Shown in pieces: positions 7,842 through 14,395 of a stretch of 14,395 nucleotides of DNA (the first letter of the stretch is position 1; each line of letters opens with the position of its first letter). A program made the position numbers and the translations under genes. The notes beneath the pieces are model-generated. The model ran no database searches. It saw only the letters and a program-made list of their open reading frames with translations, and was not told where the DNA came from. The stretch is taken from positions 1 to 14,395 of the forward strand of contig QOPK01000039.1 in the NCBI GenBank assembly GCA_003331685.1, read 5' to 3'. This DNA comes from Halieaceae bacterium (lineage in GTDB: Bacteria > Pseudomonadota > Gammaproteobacteria > Pseudomonadales > Halieaceae).

Positions 7842-9037
7842 CAGTTGGGCGTTTTCCCGCGGCACTCACGCTGGCGCGGGGCCTTCATGCGCGCGGCGTT
7901 CGGGTCATTGTGGCTGACCCCATGAAGCGCCAGCTCTGCTCAGTCAGCCGCGCTGTGACCAAAACCTTTCAGGTAGCCCCACCCAACACCGACATCGAGG
8001 GTTGGGAGCGGGACATCCTCGACATTATCGAGCGCGAGAACGTGACAGATCTGATCCCAACCTCCGAGGAGGTCTGTCACGTCGCCAACCTCGCCCCCCG
8101 GCTTCCTGATACCACGCGTTATGTAGGCCCGTCGGCCCAATGGATCGCGCAGTGGCACGACAAGCTGCAGTTCGTGAATTACGCAATCAGCCGTGGCGTG
8201 ACAGCGCCCTCGGTCTACACCACTGCCGATGGCGAGTCCCGCGCGCTGATTCGTCAAACCGAGTGCGTACTCAAACCCCGCCGCGGCTGCTCCGGTACCG
8301 CGGTGTCATTCCTTCCACCCGGCAGCACGCTGCCGCCACCGTCGCAAGACATGCTCCTGCAACGCAGAGTTCAGGGTAATCATCTGTATACGCTGAGCTG
8401 GGTGGATGCCGGCGAGGTGAAAGCCACGGCCAGTTATCGAGGCAGCACTCATAGCGGCACAGTGGCGGTCGGCTTCCAGAGCGCGCCCACACCCTTCTCG
8501 GTCAAACAATGGATTGAGCAATTTGTAGCTGATACCGATGTCACCGGATTTCTGAGCTTCGACTTTATTCTGGACCGCAGCGGCATACCCTGGGGGATCG
8601 AGTGCAATCCCCGGCTCAGTAGTGGGGTGCACTTCGTCGATGAGGCTTGGTTGGGCGCCGCGGTCATGGGCGAGGACATGGGTGCCCCCTCTATTACCCC
8701 GGCCGGCAAGCGCGTGCAGTGGAGCTATTCCACACTCACCGAGGCTTACAAGCACCTGTTCCGATTTCAGATCCCCGAGTTGATCCGCTGTCTCCGGGAT
8801 TTGTTCATCTCTCGCGATGCAGTGTGGTCCTGGCGCGATCCCCTGCCCTTTTTCCTGATGACACCCCTGTGCTGGGAATTTATCTGGCGATCAATCCGCG
8901 AACGAATGCCCATCGGCGATGCCAGCCAGTGCGATATCGCCTGGCACTGGTTCAAGCCAGGGTTTCAACAAGAGTTACGCCAGCAAGCTCGAGAGCAAGC
9001 GGCGGTTATGCCGCGGGGGAACGAACGTGAAGCATGA
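7820..9037 (+). CDS. ATP-grasp domain ligase-like protein, substrate unknown
   Basis: 405 residues from GTG 7820. A TGA lies ten bases earlier in the same frame, so no longer start exists. The N-terminal domain (about 1-105) is Rossmann-like: TALLTVGRFPAALTLARGLH, then VRVIVADP, then DLIPTSEEV. An ATP-grasp fold follows, with HDKLQF (113-118), the ATP-contacting lysine in VLKPRRGCSGTAV (K152), and the Mg-binding pair E261/N263 in GIECNPRLSSG. Such enzymes use ATP to join a carboxylate, as an acyl phosphate, to an amine, thiol or similar nucleophile. About 110 residues after this core are rich in W and F and contain PFFLMTPLCWEFIW, possibly a membrane-associating helix. It overlaps the convergent P450 gene by 32 bp and sits beside pigment genes. 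The substrate is not predictable. The enzyme-class call is secure; the pathway link is inferred. Confidence 0.85.
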   Translation: MARTALLTVGRFPAALTLARGLHARGVRVIVADPMKRQLCSVSRAVTKTFQVAPPNTDIEGWERDILDIIERENVTDLIPTSEEVCHVANLAPRLPDTTRYVGPSAQWIAQWHDKLQFVNYAISRGVTAPSVYTTADGESRALIRQTECVLKPRRGCSGTAVSFLPPGSTLPPPSQDMLLQRRVQGNHLYTLSWVDAGEVKATASYRGSTHSGTVAVGFQSAPTPFSVKQWIEQFVADTDVTGFLSFDFILDRSGIPWGIECNPRLSSGVHFVDEAWLGAAVMGEDMGAPSITPAGKRVQWSYSTLTEAYKHLFRFQIPELIRCLRDLFISRDAVWSWRDPLPFFLMTPLCWEFIWRSIRERMPIGDASQCDIAWHWFKPGFQQELRQQAREQAAVMPRGNEREA

Positions 9038-10385
9038 CCTGGTCAGCGGGCCGCGTGGTCATGCGCGCAGCGGGTCGCACGGTTTGACCGGGCTCCAGCA
9101 GCCAATCGAAGCGCCGCACCAACTCAGCCAAAATCAATACGCTTTCCGTTTGCGCAAAACCAGCTCCCACGCAGGTATGAGGTCCCTGACCAAAGGGAAT
9201 GTAGGCACCCTGTACCAGCGCCGCCTCCTGCTCGGGCAGGAATCGCGCGGGTTTGAACGCGTGGGGGTCTGGCCACCACTTACTGTGTCGCTGCAGCGTC
9301 CACGGCGCGATCATGACCAGCGCCCCTTTGCGCAGACGCCGGCCACCCACCTTGGCTTCACGCAGTGCCACCCGCGGCATGAAGGTAATCGGCGGATACA
9401 ACCGCAATGTCTCTTTGAAAAACGCCTTGGTCAGCGGCAGCAGTCGGGTGTGCTCAAAGCTCATCGGCGAATCGCCGACGACAGCGGCGATCTCCTCACG
9501 CAGCCGGGCGAGCCAGTGGGGCTGGTCAGCCAGAATATAAAACGCCCAGGTCAGCGCACTCGCCGTGGTCTCATGCCCAGCCAGAAAAAACACACCCAGC
9601 TGATCGATAAGCTCTTCGCGGGAGAACGGCGCACCACTCTCTTGATCGCGCGCGGCGATGACGCTGCTGGCGATGTCATCAAAGGCCCCTGGGTCTTCGA
9701 GGTGCGAGTCGACCAGCGTCCCGAGGTGTCGACGGATCCGCTCGCAGGCGGCCAGCACCTCCGGCGGCTGCGGAATGTCACTCCAGGCTGGCTTAAAGAT
9801 CAGGCGCAACACGTCGACCTGCACCGCAGAGCGTTCAAACAAGGTAAAGTCCTCGAAAACATCGACGGCCACGCCGCTCTGCAGCGGCGTCGAGAACACG
9901 GTGCGGCAAATAATGTCCGCCGTGAGGTGACTCATGGCGAGGTCGAGAGAGAACGCTTCGCCGGACGCGGCCTTTTCCTCCAGCGTCAGCAGGTGGTCAT
10001 CAACGGCCGCCTTCATCGCGCCAAAGGCATGGCTGATGCGCATGTGCGAGAAGGCGGGGTCAATCATCGCGCGCTGGCGTTTCCAGCGCTCGCCATCGGT
10101 GACAAAAATACTGTCGCCGATCAGGTGCTCCAGCGCACTGACCATCAGGTCACTCTTGGGGAACACGCCCTCTGCGTCGCGCATGATCTCGCGCACGGCG
10201 TCGGGCTCGTTGAAGAGCACCGTCGAGCGCCGGGAGTAACCCAGGTTACCGACGTCAAAGTGATAGGCAGCAGCGGGCAAGAGCTCCAGCAGATTGCCGT
10301 CCCCCTTCCACAGCACGCGGGCAAGGGCGACCACCGACCACAGCGACAGCGGCTTGGGTGGGATATAGGGCTCCGGTGCGCTCAT
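9006..10385 (-). CDS. cytochrome P450 monooxygenase, possible pigment-tailoring enzyme
   Basis: 459 residues with all core P450 motifs: C-helix WKRQR (101-105), I-helix AGHETT (269-274) for oxygen activation, K-helix ETLR (325-328, the ExxR pair), the PARF meander segment, and the heme-binding loop FGQGPHTCVG with thiolate ligand Cys405. It inserts oxygen into an organic substrate using electrons from a separate ferredoxin or flavoprotein; none is fused or adjacent. There is no N-terminal membrane anchor, as usual for bacterial enzymes. The overall pattern (AGHETTAS, LYPP, FGQGPHTCVG) resembles CYP4/CYP102/CYP175-like groups acting on fatty acids or carotenoids. It is divergent (44-bp gap) from the membrane-protein/crtD pair and convergent (32-bp overlap) with the ATP-grasp gene, so a carotenoid substrate is attractive but unproven. 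Start ATG 10385 follows a weak GTGAG. Confidence 0.93.
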   Translation of the reverse strand: MSAPEPYIPPKPLSLWSVVALARVLWKGDGNLLELLPAAAYHFDVGNLGYSRRSTVLFNEPDAVREIMRDAEGVFPKSDLMVSALEHLIGDSIFVTDGERWKRQRAMIDPAFSHMRISHAFGAMKAAVDDHLLTLEEKAASGEAFSLDLAMSHLTADIICRTVFSTPLQSGVAVDVFEDFTLFERSAVQVDVLRLIFKPAWSDIPQPPEVLAACERIRRHLGTLVDSHLEDPGAFDDIASSVIAARDQESGAPFSREELIDQLGVFFLAGHETTASALTWAFYILADQPHWLARLREEIAAVVGDSPMSFEHTRLLPLTKAFFKETLRLYPPITFMPRVALREAKVGGRRLRKGALVMIAPWTLQRHSKWWPDPHAFKPARFLPEQEAALVQGAYIPFGQGPHTCVGAGFAQTESVLILAELVRRFDWLLEPGQTVRPAARMTTRPADQVMLHVRSPAA

Positions 10386-10429
10386 CTCACAGTCCCGACT
10401 CGATCACTGCAGTATGGAGGGGGGATCTG
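10386..10429. promoter_or_regulatory. 44-bp divergent control gap between P450 and membrane-protein/crtD genes
   Basis: Both divergent genes must be transcribed from here or from within each other's 5' coding parts. The gap contains the perfect 8-bp palindrome ACTGCAGT (10406-10413) and the strong ribosome-binding site GGAGGGG (10416-10422) for the plus-strand gene. I see no TGT-N12-ACA site and no consensus -35/-10 pair. Confidence 0.4.
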
Positions 10430-11176
10430 ATGGTGTCGACCCACACACTGTTCGAGTGGCTGGTCGGGCTGCACATTGCCACCGGCACAGTCGGGCTGAT
10501 TGTGGTGTGGATTCCGATCGCCGGGAAAAAAGGTGGCGTACTGCATCGTCGCGCCGGCACCTTGTTCGTGCAGTCGATGATTGCCACCGGCTTCACCGCC
10601 GTTGCGATCAGCTTTACCACCTTGTCAGACCCCATCGGCACACATCCGCATTTAGCAACGCACCCGGTCTTTGCTAACCCACAAGCCATTTCCAATATCT
10701 TTGGCTGGATGATGCTGTACCTCGCCACGCTGACGGTTAATCTGGCGTGGCAGGGATGGCTGAGTCTTCGCAATGGCCGGAATCACTTGCGAAATCGCGT
10801 CTGGCACAACCTGCTGTCGCAGGTGCTCCTGAGCGTGGTCTCGACCAACTGCTTTGTGCGCGGTGTGATGGCTGAAGAGCCGATGATGATGGGCATCTCC
10901 ATGGTCGGATTCGCCACAGTGGCAACCAATTTATGGTTCATCTATAAGCCACAACCACTGCCCACAGACCGCATCAAGGAACACATCAAGTGCCTCGTCG
11001 GTGCCGGCATCTCGGTGTACACCGCATTTTTCGCTTTTGGAGCTGTACGATTCATTCCTGAGCTAGCACTGCAACCCGGTCTATGGGCAGTGCCGCTCAT
11101 TGTTGGCCTGGCGTTGATCGTCTATCACCAGCGCGTCGTCACCCGGCCGCTGCGAAGCAAGTTGCGGCTCGCGTGA
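10430..11176 (+). CDS. DUF2306-like multi-pass membrane protein
   Basis: 248 residues from ATG 10430, chosen because GGAGGGG lies 7 bases upstream; a longer in-frame reading to 10358 would enter the P450 gene and has no such site. About seven hydrophobic segments are visible, near residues 8-28, 45-65, 85-110, 125-145, 152-172, 190-210 and 215-235. The N-terminus has LHIATGT (His15) and KKGGVLHRRAG (His39), typical of the DUF2306 family of uncharacterised membrane proteins. The sequence between helices 2 and 3 carries several His and Pro. The TGA stop overlaps the GTG start of crtD (GTGA, 11173-11176), so the two are translationally coupled and probably act together. The function is unknown. 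Conserved histidines in membrane helices would allow heme, pigment or metal binding, which is speculation. Confidence 0.85.
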   Translation: MVSTHTLFEWLVGLHIATGTVGLIVVWIPIAGKKGGVLHRRAGTLFVQSMIATGFTAVAISFTTLSDPIGTHPHLATHPVFANPQAISNIFGWMMLYLATLTVNLAWQGWLSLRNGRNHLRNRVWHNLLSQVLLSVVSTNCFVRGVMAEEPMMMGISMVGFATVATNLWFIYKPQPLPTDRIKEHIKCLVGAGISVYTAFFAFGAVRFIPELALQPGLWAVPLIVGLALIVYHQRVVTRPLRSKLRLA

Positions 11177-12660
11177 GCACCAAGCACGCCATTGTGATCG
11201 GCGCCGGAGCGGGTGGTTTGGCGGCCAGCATCGATCTTGCGCGCGCGGGCTTTCAGGTCACACTCATTGAGCGCGGAGACGCCCCAGGCGGCAAGATGCA
11301 CACCCGCGCAGTAAATGACCGGGAGGTCGATGGCGGCCCTACCGTCCTGACCATGCGCTCAATCTTCGATCAACTGTTCGCCGATGCGGGCGCCTGTCTG
11401 AATGATCGACTGACACTGCTGGAGAGCCCGATCATCGCCCGCCACGCTTGGAGTCACGGCGGCGTGCTGGACTTATACCCCGACGCGCAGCGCTCCCGTC
11501 AATCGATTGAGGATTTCGCCGGCGCAGACGACGCTATGGGCTTTGACCGCTTCTACTCTCAGAGTGCGCGTATTCATCAAACGCTGTCTGAAACGTTTAT
11601 GAACGCCTCAAAACCCGATCCGGTGACGCTGGTTGGTCGCGTTCTGCGTAAACACCACCCCAGCTCGCTGATGGCGGCCAAACCTTCGCCTAATTTGTGG
11701 CGGGCCTTGGGCGATTTTTTTTCTGATGAACGACTGCGGCAATTGTTTGCGCGCTATGCGACCTATGTTGGCTCTTCGCCACTCAGCACGCCCGCCACGC
11801 TAATGCTCATCGCGCACGTCGAGCTCGAGGGAGTCTGGCTGGTGGATGGGGGTATGCATCGACTCGCCGCCGCAATGGCAGACCTGGGCCAGGAGCTGGG
11901 CATCGACCTACATCTCAACACCCATGTCAGCGAGGTGCTGGTGAAAAGAGGAAAAGCCTGTGGGGTGCGGCTCGAGGACGGCACTTCTCTACCTGCGGAC
12001 GTAGTGGTCTTCAATGGCGACACCAACGCACTCGCCACCGGTCAGCTGGGTAACGAGGCCATGCGGGCCGTCAAACCGCGATCAGTAGAACAACGCGGGC
12101 TATCTGCGCTGACCTGGTGCATCAAAGGCAGCAGCTCGGGCTTTAGCCTAGATCATCACAACGTCTTTTTCGAAGCGGACTACCCGAGCGAGTTCAACAC
12201 CATTTTCGAAGAGCGCAATGTACCCTCAAAACCGACGGTGTATCTCTGCGCCCAGGACCGCGGCCCAAGCGGGTCGCTGAATGGATCAGAGCGGCTGCTC
12301 ATGCTGGTCAACGCCCCCGCAGACGGAGATCGGCAGAGCTGGTCCGAGGATGACGTGGCGCGCACCCGGGATAACGCGCTTGCGGTACTGGATCGATGCA
12401 GTCTGAACCTTAGCTTCCGGGACAGCGATTGCGTCAGTACCACCCCTAACGATTGGCACGGCCGATTCCCAGGCAGCGGCGGTTCCCTCTATGGCGGCGC
12501 CTCACACGGGATTTGGTCGAGCTTCACCCGACCGGGCGCCCGAAGCCGCCTGAAAGGGTTGTACCTATCGGGGGGAAGTGTCCACCCCGGCCCCGGTGTG
12601 CCGATGGCGACGCTGTCAGGCCGACTCGCGGCGAGCGCCGCGATCCGAGATATCGCCTGA
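11173..12660 (+). CDS. crtD: carotenoid 3,4-desaturase (hydroxyneurosporene/methoxyneurosporene dehydrogenase)
   Basis: 495 residues from GTG 11173, the normal length for CrtD (about 494). The enzyme introduces the C-3,4 double bond into 1-hydroxy or 1-methoxy carotenoids on the way to spirilloxanthin or spheroidene, at the membrane. The N-terminus is a dinucleotide-binding fold: AIVIGAGAGGLAASIDLA with G10, G12 and G15, ending in the FAD-ribose acid (LIERGDAPGGKM). The following VDGGPTVLTMRSIFDQLF is diagnostic: CrtD enzymes have PTVLTMR or PTVLTLR where CrtI has PTVIT. The C-terminal family signature is LYLSGGSVHPGPGVPMATLS. An earlier in-frame ATG (11083) is rejected because it would overlap the upstream gene by 94 bp. 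crtC and crtF, the usual partners, are not in the window. The 3' end overlaps the convergent hydrolase gene by 45 bp. CrtI is the main alternative, less likely. Confidence 0.9.
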   Translation: MSTKHAIVIGAGAGGLAASIDLARAGFQVTLIERGDAPGGKMHTRAVNDREVDGGPTVLTMRSIFDQLFADAGACLNDRLTLLESPIIARHAWSHGGVLDLYPDAQRSRQSIEDFAGADDAMGFDRFYSQSARIHQTLSETFMNASKPDPVTLVGRVLRKHHPSSLMAAKPSPNLWRALGDFFSDERLRQLFARYATYVGSSPLSTPATLMLIAHVELEGVWLVDGGMHRLAAAMADLGQELGIDLHLNTHVSEVLVKRGKACGVRLEDGTSLPADVVVFNGDTNALATGQLGNEAMRAVKPRSVEQRGLSALTWCIKGSSSGFSLDHHNVFFEADYPSEFNTIFEERNVPSKPTVYLCAQDRGPSGSLNGSERLLMLVNAPADGDRQSWSEDDVARTRDNALAVLDRCSLNLSFRDSDCVSTTPNDWHGRFPGSGGSLYGGASHGIWSSFTRPGARSRLKGLYLSGGSVHPGPGVPMATLSGRLAASAAIRDIA

Positions 12661-13569
12661 GCGCATCGCGCCCTGCTCCGGCGGTCTCCAAAAATCCTCC
12701 AGCGCCTCAATGGTCTCAGCCGTGAGTTCCCAGTGAGGTAGACCGAGGCTGGGCGAGAGTTGCTTTGCCGCCCAGTGGCTGTGCACCTCGGTAAGTTCCG
12801 GCAAACGTTCAAAGCCGATGTTGGGATCACGGTCGTAGAGCACTAAACAGGGCAGCTTGAGGCGGCTGTAGAGACGTGACACCGCCTGCTCGGTGAACAG
12901 ACTGAAGGTCAGAAACTTGATGGGAGCAAAATGCGCGCCGGGCTGACTTGCTGTTTCTAGTGCGTAGCGCACCATATGCTCCGGTGTAGCGCCGACGAAT
13001 GCCTGTCCCAGAAACCATCTGATACTTGGCTGACTCGTCAACACACGGTAGAGCGGTCGACCAACCCAAGGTGAAGTCAGAAAACGATCCACGCGGGACC
13101 CATTTGGCGCCGTCGGTGGGGTTCGGACACCCATTCCGGTGGGCGAAATGAGTGACAAGCTTCGCACCTTGGCACCCTGCTCCAGAATCGCTCGCGCCAT
13201 GAACTCACCAGTGAGCGAAAGCGCCACCACATCGGCCGGTTGATCAAGGCTCTCGAGCCACTCCGCCAACCACCGCGCATACAGACTCGGGTTATAGGTC
13301 AAATCGGGTCGATCTGAGATGCCGAAGCCTGGCAGATCGGGAACCCAAACGGGACGCTTGTCGCGGTAATGCTCGAACAGGGGACGCATCTCCATGGCAC
13401 TAGGCACCGCATTGATACTATGCAGCAGCACTAGTGGCGCACCCTCAGTGACCTCTCCTCGGTAGCCCCGGAGCGTCACGCCCCCATTGAGTGAAAAGGC
13501 AAATTGTTCCGCGTCCAAAGCGGGCATCAGTGGCTTGGCCATGTTATAAATATCAATGAAAGTTGACAT
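12616..13569 (-). CDS. alpha/beta hydrolase in the photosynthesis cluster, atypical nucleophile elbow
   Basis: 317 residues with an alpha/beta-hydrolase fold. PLVLLHSINAVPS is the oxyanion-hole strand-turn (HS in place of HG). VWVPDLPGFGISDRP is the usual VxxxDLPGxGxSD block. VVALSLTGEF carries the probable nucleophile Ser118. LPCLVLYDRDPNIGF supplies the acid (Asp246 or Asp248), and GLPHWE the His279. The elbow reads A-L-S-L-T instead of the common G-x-S-x-G. It is divergent from bchI. BchO, a hydrolase-fold protein encoded beside bchI/bchD in other phototrophs, is one possible relation, but the match is not specific. It could equally be an esterase acting on a pigment or lipid. ATG 13569 has no Shine-Dalgarno sequence; a second ATG at codon 10 also lacks one. 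The last 20 residues are polar and lie over the crtD 3' end. Confidence 0.8.
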   Translation of the reverse strand: MSTFIDIYNMAKPLMPALDAEQFAFSLNGGVTLRGYRGEVTEGAPLVLLHSINAVPSAMEMRPLFEHYRDKRPVWVPDLPGFGISDRPDLTYNPSLYARWLAEWLESLDQPADVVALSLTGEFMARAILEQGAKVRSLSLISPTGMGVRTPPTAPNGSRVDRFLTSPWVGRPLYRVLTSQPSIRWFLGQAFVGATPEHMVRYALETASQPGAHFAPIKFLTFSLFTEQAVSRLYSRLKLPCLVLYDRDPNIGFERLPELTEVHSHWAAKQLSPSLGLPHWELTAETIEALEDFWRPPEQGAMRSGDISDRGARRESA

Positions 13570-13575
13570 GTAGAT

Positions 13576-13593
13576 AGTATAGTTTGTTTGACA
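13576..13593. promoter_or_regulatory. divergent promoter/operator region: -10-like box plus degenerate PpsR-type site
   Basis: On the minus strand TATACT (13581-13576) is a good -10 box only 6 bases before the hydrolase ATG, so that transcript could be leaderless. The same bases begin AGT-N12-ACA (13576-13593), one base off the PpsR/CrtJ consensus. The 7-mer TTGACAT occurs twice in direct orientation (13563-13569 and 13588-13594), 25 bp apart; the second could be a -35 box for bchI, although no good -10 follows at 17 bases. Confidence 0.35.
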
Positions 13594-13660
13594 TTCGTAC
13601 GGATAGTCCTTGATTCACACTTTCTCAGTTAGGTCGCAGGACGATCCGCGCAGTCGAAAC

Positions 13661-13666
13661 AGGGGG
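13661..13666 (+). promoter_or_regulatory. ribosome-binding site of bchI
   Basis: AGGGGG, 5 bases before ATG 13672, fixes the bchI start, which also aligns with the conserved YPFTAIVGQDDMK opening of the protein. Confidence 0.7.
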
Positions 13667-13671
13667 CATAC

Positions 13672-14395
13672 ATGAGTACCGCTTATCCGTTTACCGCTAT
13701 CGTCGGTCAGGACGACATGAAGCGTGCGCTGACGATCGCCGCCGTCGATCCGGGCATTGGCGGGGTGCTGGTATTGGGCGAGCGGGGTACAGGTAAGTCC
13801 ACCACGATCCGGGCACTCGCCGCCCTCCTCCCTAAAATCGATGTAGTGAGCGGCTGCCCATATCAATGCGACCCGCTGGCGCCGCGGCCGGGTCTCTGCG
13901 CCCAGTGCGGCAAACCCTCGGATGCCCCAGACGCCAAGGCCGTCGCGATTCCGGTGGTCGATCTGCCGCTGGGCTCTACAGAAGACCGCGTCGTCGGCGC
14001 TTTGGATATAGAGCGCGCACTCGTTAACGGCGAGAAAGCGTTTCAACCCGGTCTCTTGGCACAAGCGAATCGTGGCTTCCTGTATGTCGACGAAGTGAAT
14101 CTGCTGGAGGACCACATCGTCGACGCACTGCTCGATGTCGCTGCTTCCGGTGAGAATGTCGTTGAGCGGGAGGGGCTGAGTGTGCGGCACCCCGCGCAGT
14201 TCGTGCTGGTCGGTAGCGGCAACCCCGAAGAGGGAGAGCTCCGGCCACAGCTTCAGGATCGATTCGGCCTCTCGGTCGACGTGCGAACGCCTGGCGATGT
14301 ACCCACCCGGGTAGAAATTATTCGCCTGCGAGAAGCCTTCGATCATGACCGTACTGCCTTCCGCAAAAAATGGGCGCGAAAAGAGAGTACGCTGC
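13672..14395 (+). CDS. bchI: magnesium chelatase ATPase subunit I (partial, runs off right edge)
   Basis: The first 241 residues of about 340. BchI is the AAA+ motor of magnesium chelatase; with BchD and BchH it drives ATP-dependent insertion of Mg into protoporphyrin IX, the first committed step of bacteriochlorophyll synthesis, in the cytosol. Visible in order: YPFTAIVGQDDMKRAL (5-20); Walker A GERGTGKST (36-44); a four-cysteine segment GCPYQCDP...LCAQC (C62, C66, C76, C79); PVVDLPLGSTEDRVVGALD; Walker B FLYVDEVN (136-143); LLEDHIVDALLD; ASGENVVEREG; the sensor-1 region FVLVGSGNPEEGELRP; and the arginine region QLQDRFGLSV. The N-terminus is short, lacking the about 15-20 extra residues of R. 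capsulatus BchI. bchD is expected next, outside the window. It is divergent from the hydrolase gene across 102 bp. Confidence 0.97.
   Translation, partial: MSTAYPFTAIVGQDDMKRALTIAAVDPGIGGVLVLGERGTGKSTTIRALAALLPKIDVVSGCPYQCDPLAPRPGLCAQCGKPSDAPDAKAVAIPVVDLPLGSTEDRVVGALDIERALVNGEKAFQPGLLAQANRGFLYVDEVNLLEDHIVDALLDVAASGENVVEREGLSVRHPAQFVLVGSGNPEEGELRPQLQDRFGLSVDVRTPGDVPTRVEIIRLREAFDHDRTAFRKKWARKESTL

Noticed and set aside
10358..10429. Upstream ATG as the start of the membrane protein
   Set aside because: It enters the divergent P450 gene; the ATG at 10430 has a strong GGAGGGG ribosome-binding site.
8919..10430. Plus-strand open frame of 503 codons
   Set aside because: It is antisense to the P450 gene, whose full set of catalytic motifs is on the minus strand. 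Its own translation is Arg/Gln/His-rich and shows no domain.
11083..11172. Upstream ATG as the start of crtD
   Set aside because: It would overlap the membrane-protein gene by 94 bp and add 30 residues unlike any CrtD; the GTG at 11173 gives the normal N-terminus and a stop-start overlap.
13615..14346. Minus-strand open frame of 243 codons at the right end
   Set aside because: It lies opposite bchI, which is unmistakable on the plus strand; the minus-strand translation has no recognisable motif.

Overview
The window joins an ordinary housekeeping region (left) to the edge of a bacterial photosynthesis gene cluster (right). The right end carries an incomplete but clear magnesium-chelatase subunit gene, bchI. 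Just upstream is a carotenoid 3,4-desaturase of the CrtD type. Together these point to a bacteriochlorophyll-making proteobacterium. The left half has a TalB-type transaldolase, an E. coli-like 2,4-dienoyl-CoA reductase and a rubredoxin/rubredoxin-reductase fusion. This mix best fits a marine gammaproteobacterial aerobic anoxygenic phototroph of the OM60/NOR5 (Halieaceae) kind. The lineage is inferred from gene content, not proven.

Layout. 1-126: apparent C-terminal remnant of a sulfatase gene (minus strand) with no start. 292-474: small one-helix membrane protein. 512-543: strong bidirectional terminator. 555-1616: two small exported proteins on the minus strand, family unknown. 1756-2760 (minus): zinc-less MDR (quinone-oxidoreductase-like) enzyme, divergent from transaldolase (2891-3811, plus). 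3832-7435 (minus): fadH-like 2,4-dienoyl-CoA reductase followed by the rubredoxin/FAD-reductase fusion. 7436-7819: a 384-bp boundary region with a dyad, a possible PIN-domain toxin fragment and a TGT-N12-ACA motif. 7820-9037 (plus): ATP-grasp enzyme. 9006-10385 (minus): cytochrome P450. 10430-12660 (plus): seven-helix membrane protein translationally coupled to crtD. 12616-13569 (minus): alpha/beta hydrolase. 13672-end (plus): bchI.

How they fit together. From 7820 rightward the genes are packed tightly: convergent pairs overlap at their 3' ends (32 and 45 bp) and divergent pairs share gaps of 44 and 102 bp. bchI inserts Mg into protoporphyrin IX, and CrtD makes the extended conjugation of spirilloxanthin/spheroidene-type carotenoids. 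Interleaved with them are four accessory genes with no established role in the pathway: ATP-grasp, P450, DUF2306-like membrane protein and alpha/beta hydrolase. The main hypothesis here is that they tailor or handle carotenoid or bacteriochlorophyll pigments. This rests on position only. No tRNA, rRNA, CRISPR array, insertion sequence or replication origin was seen.
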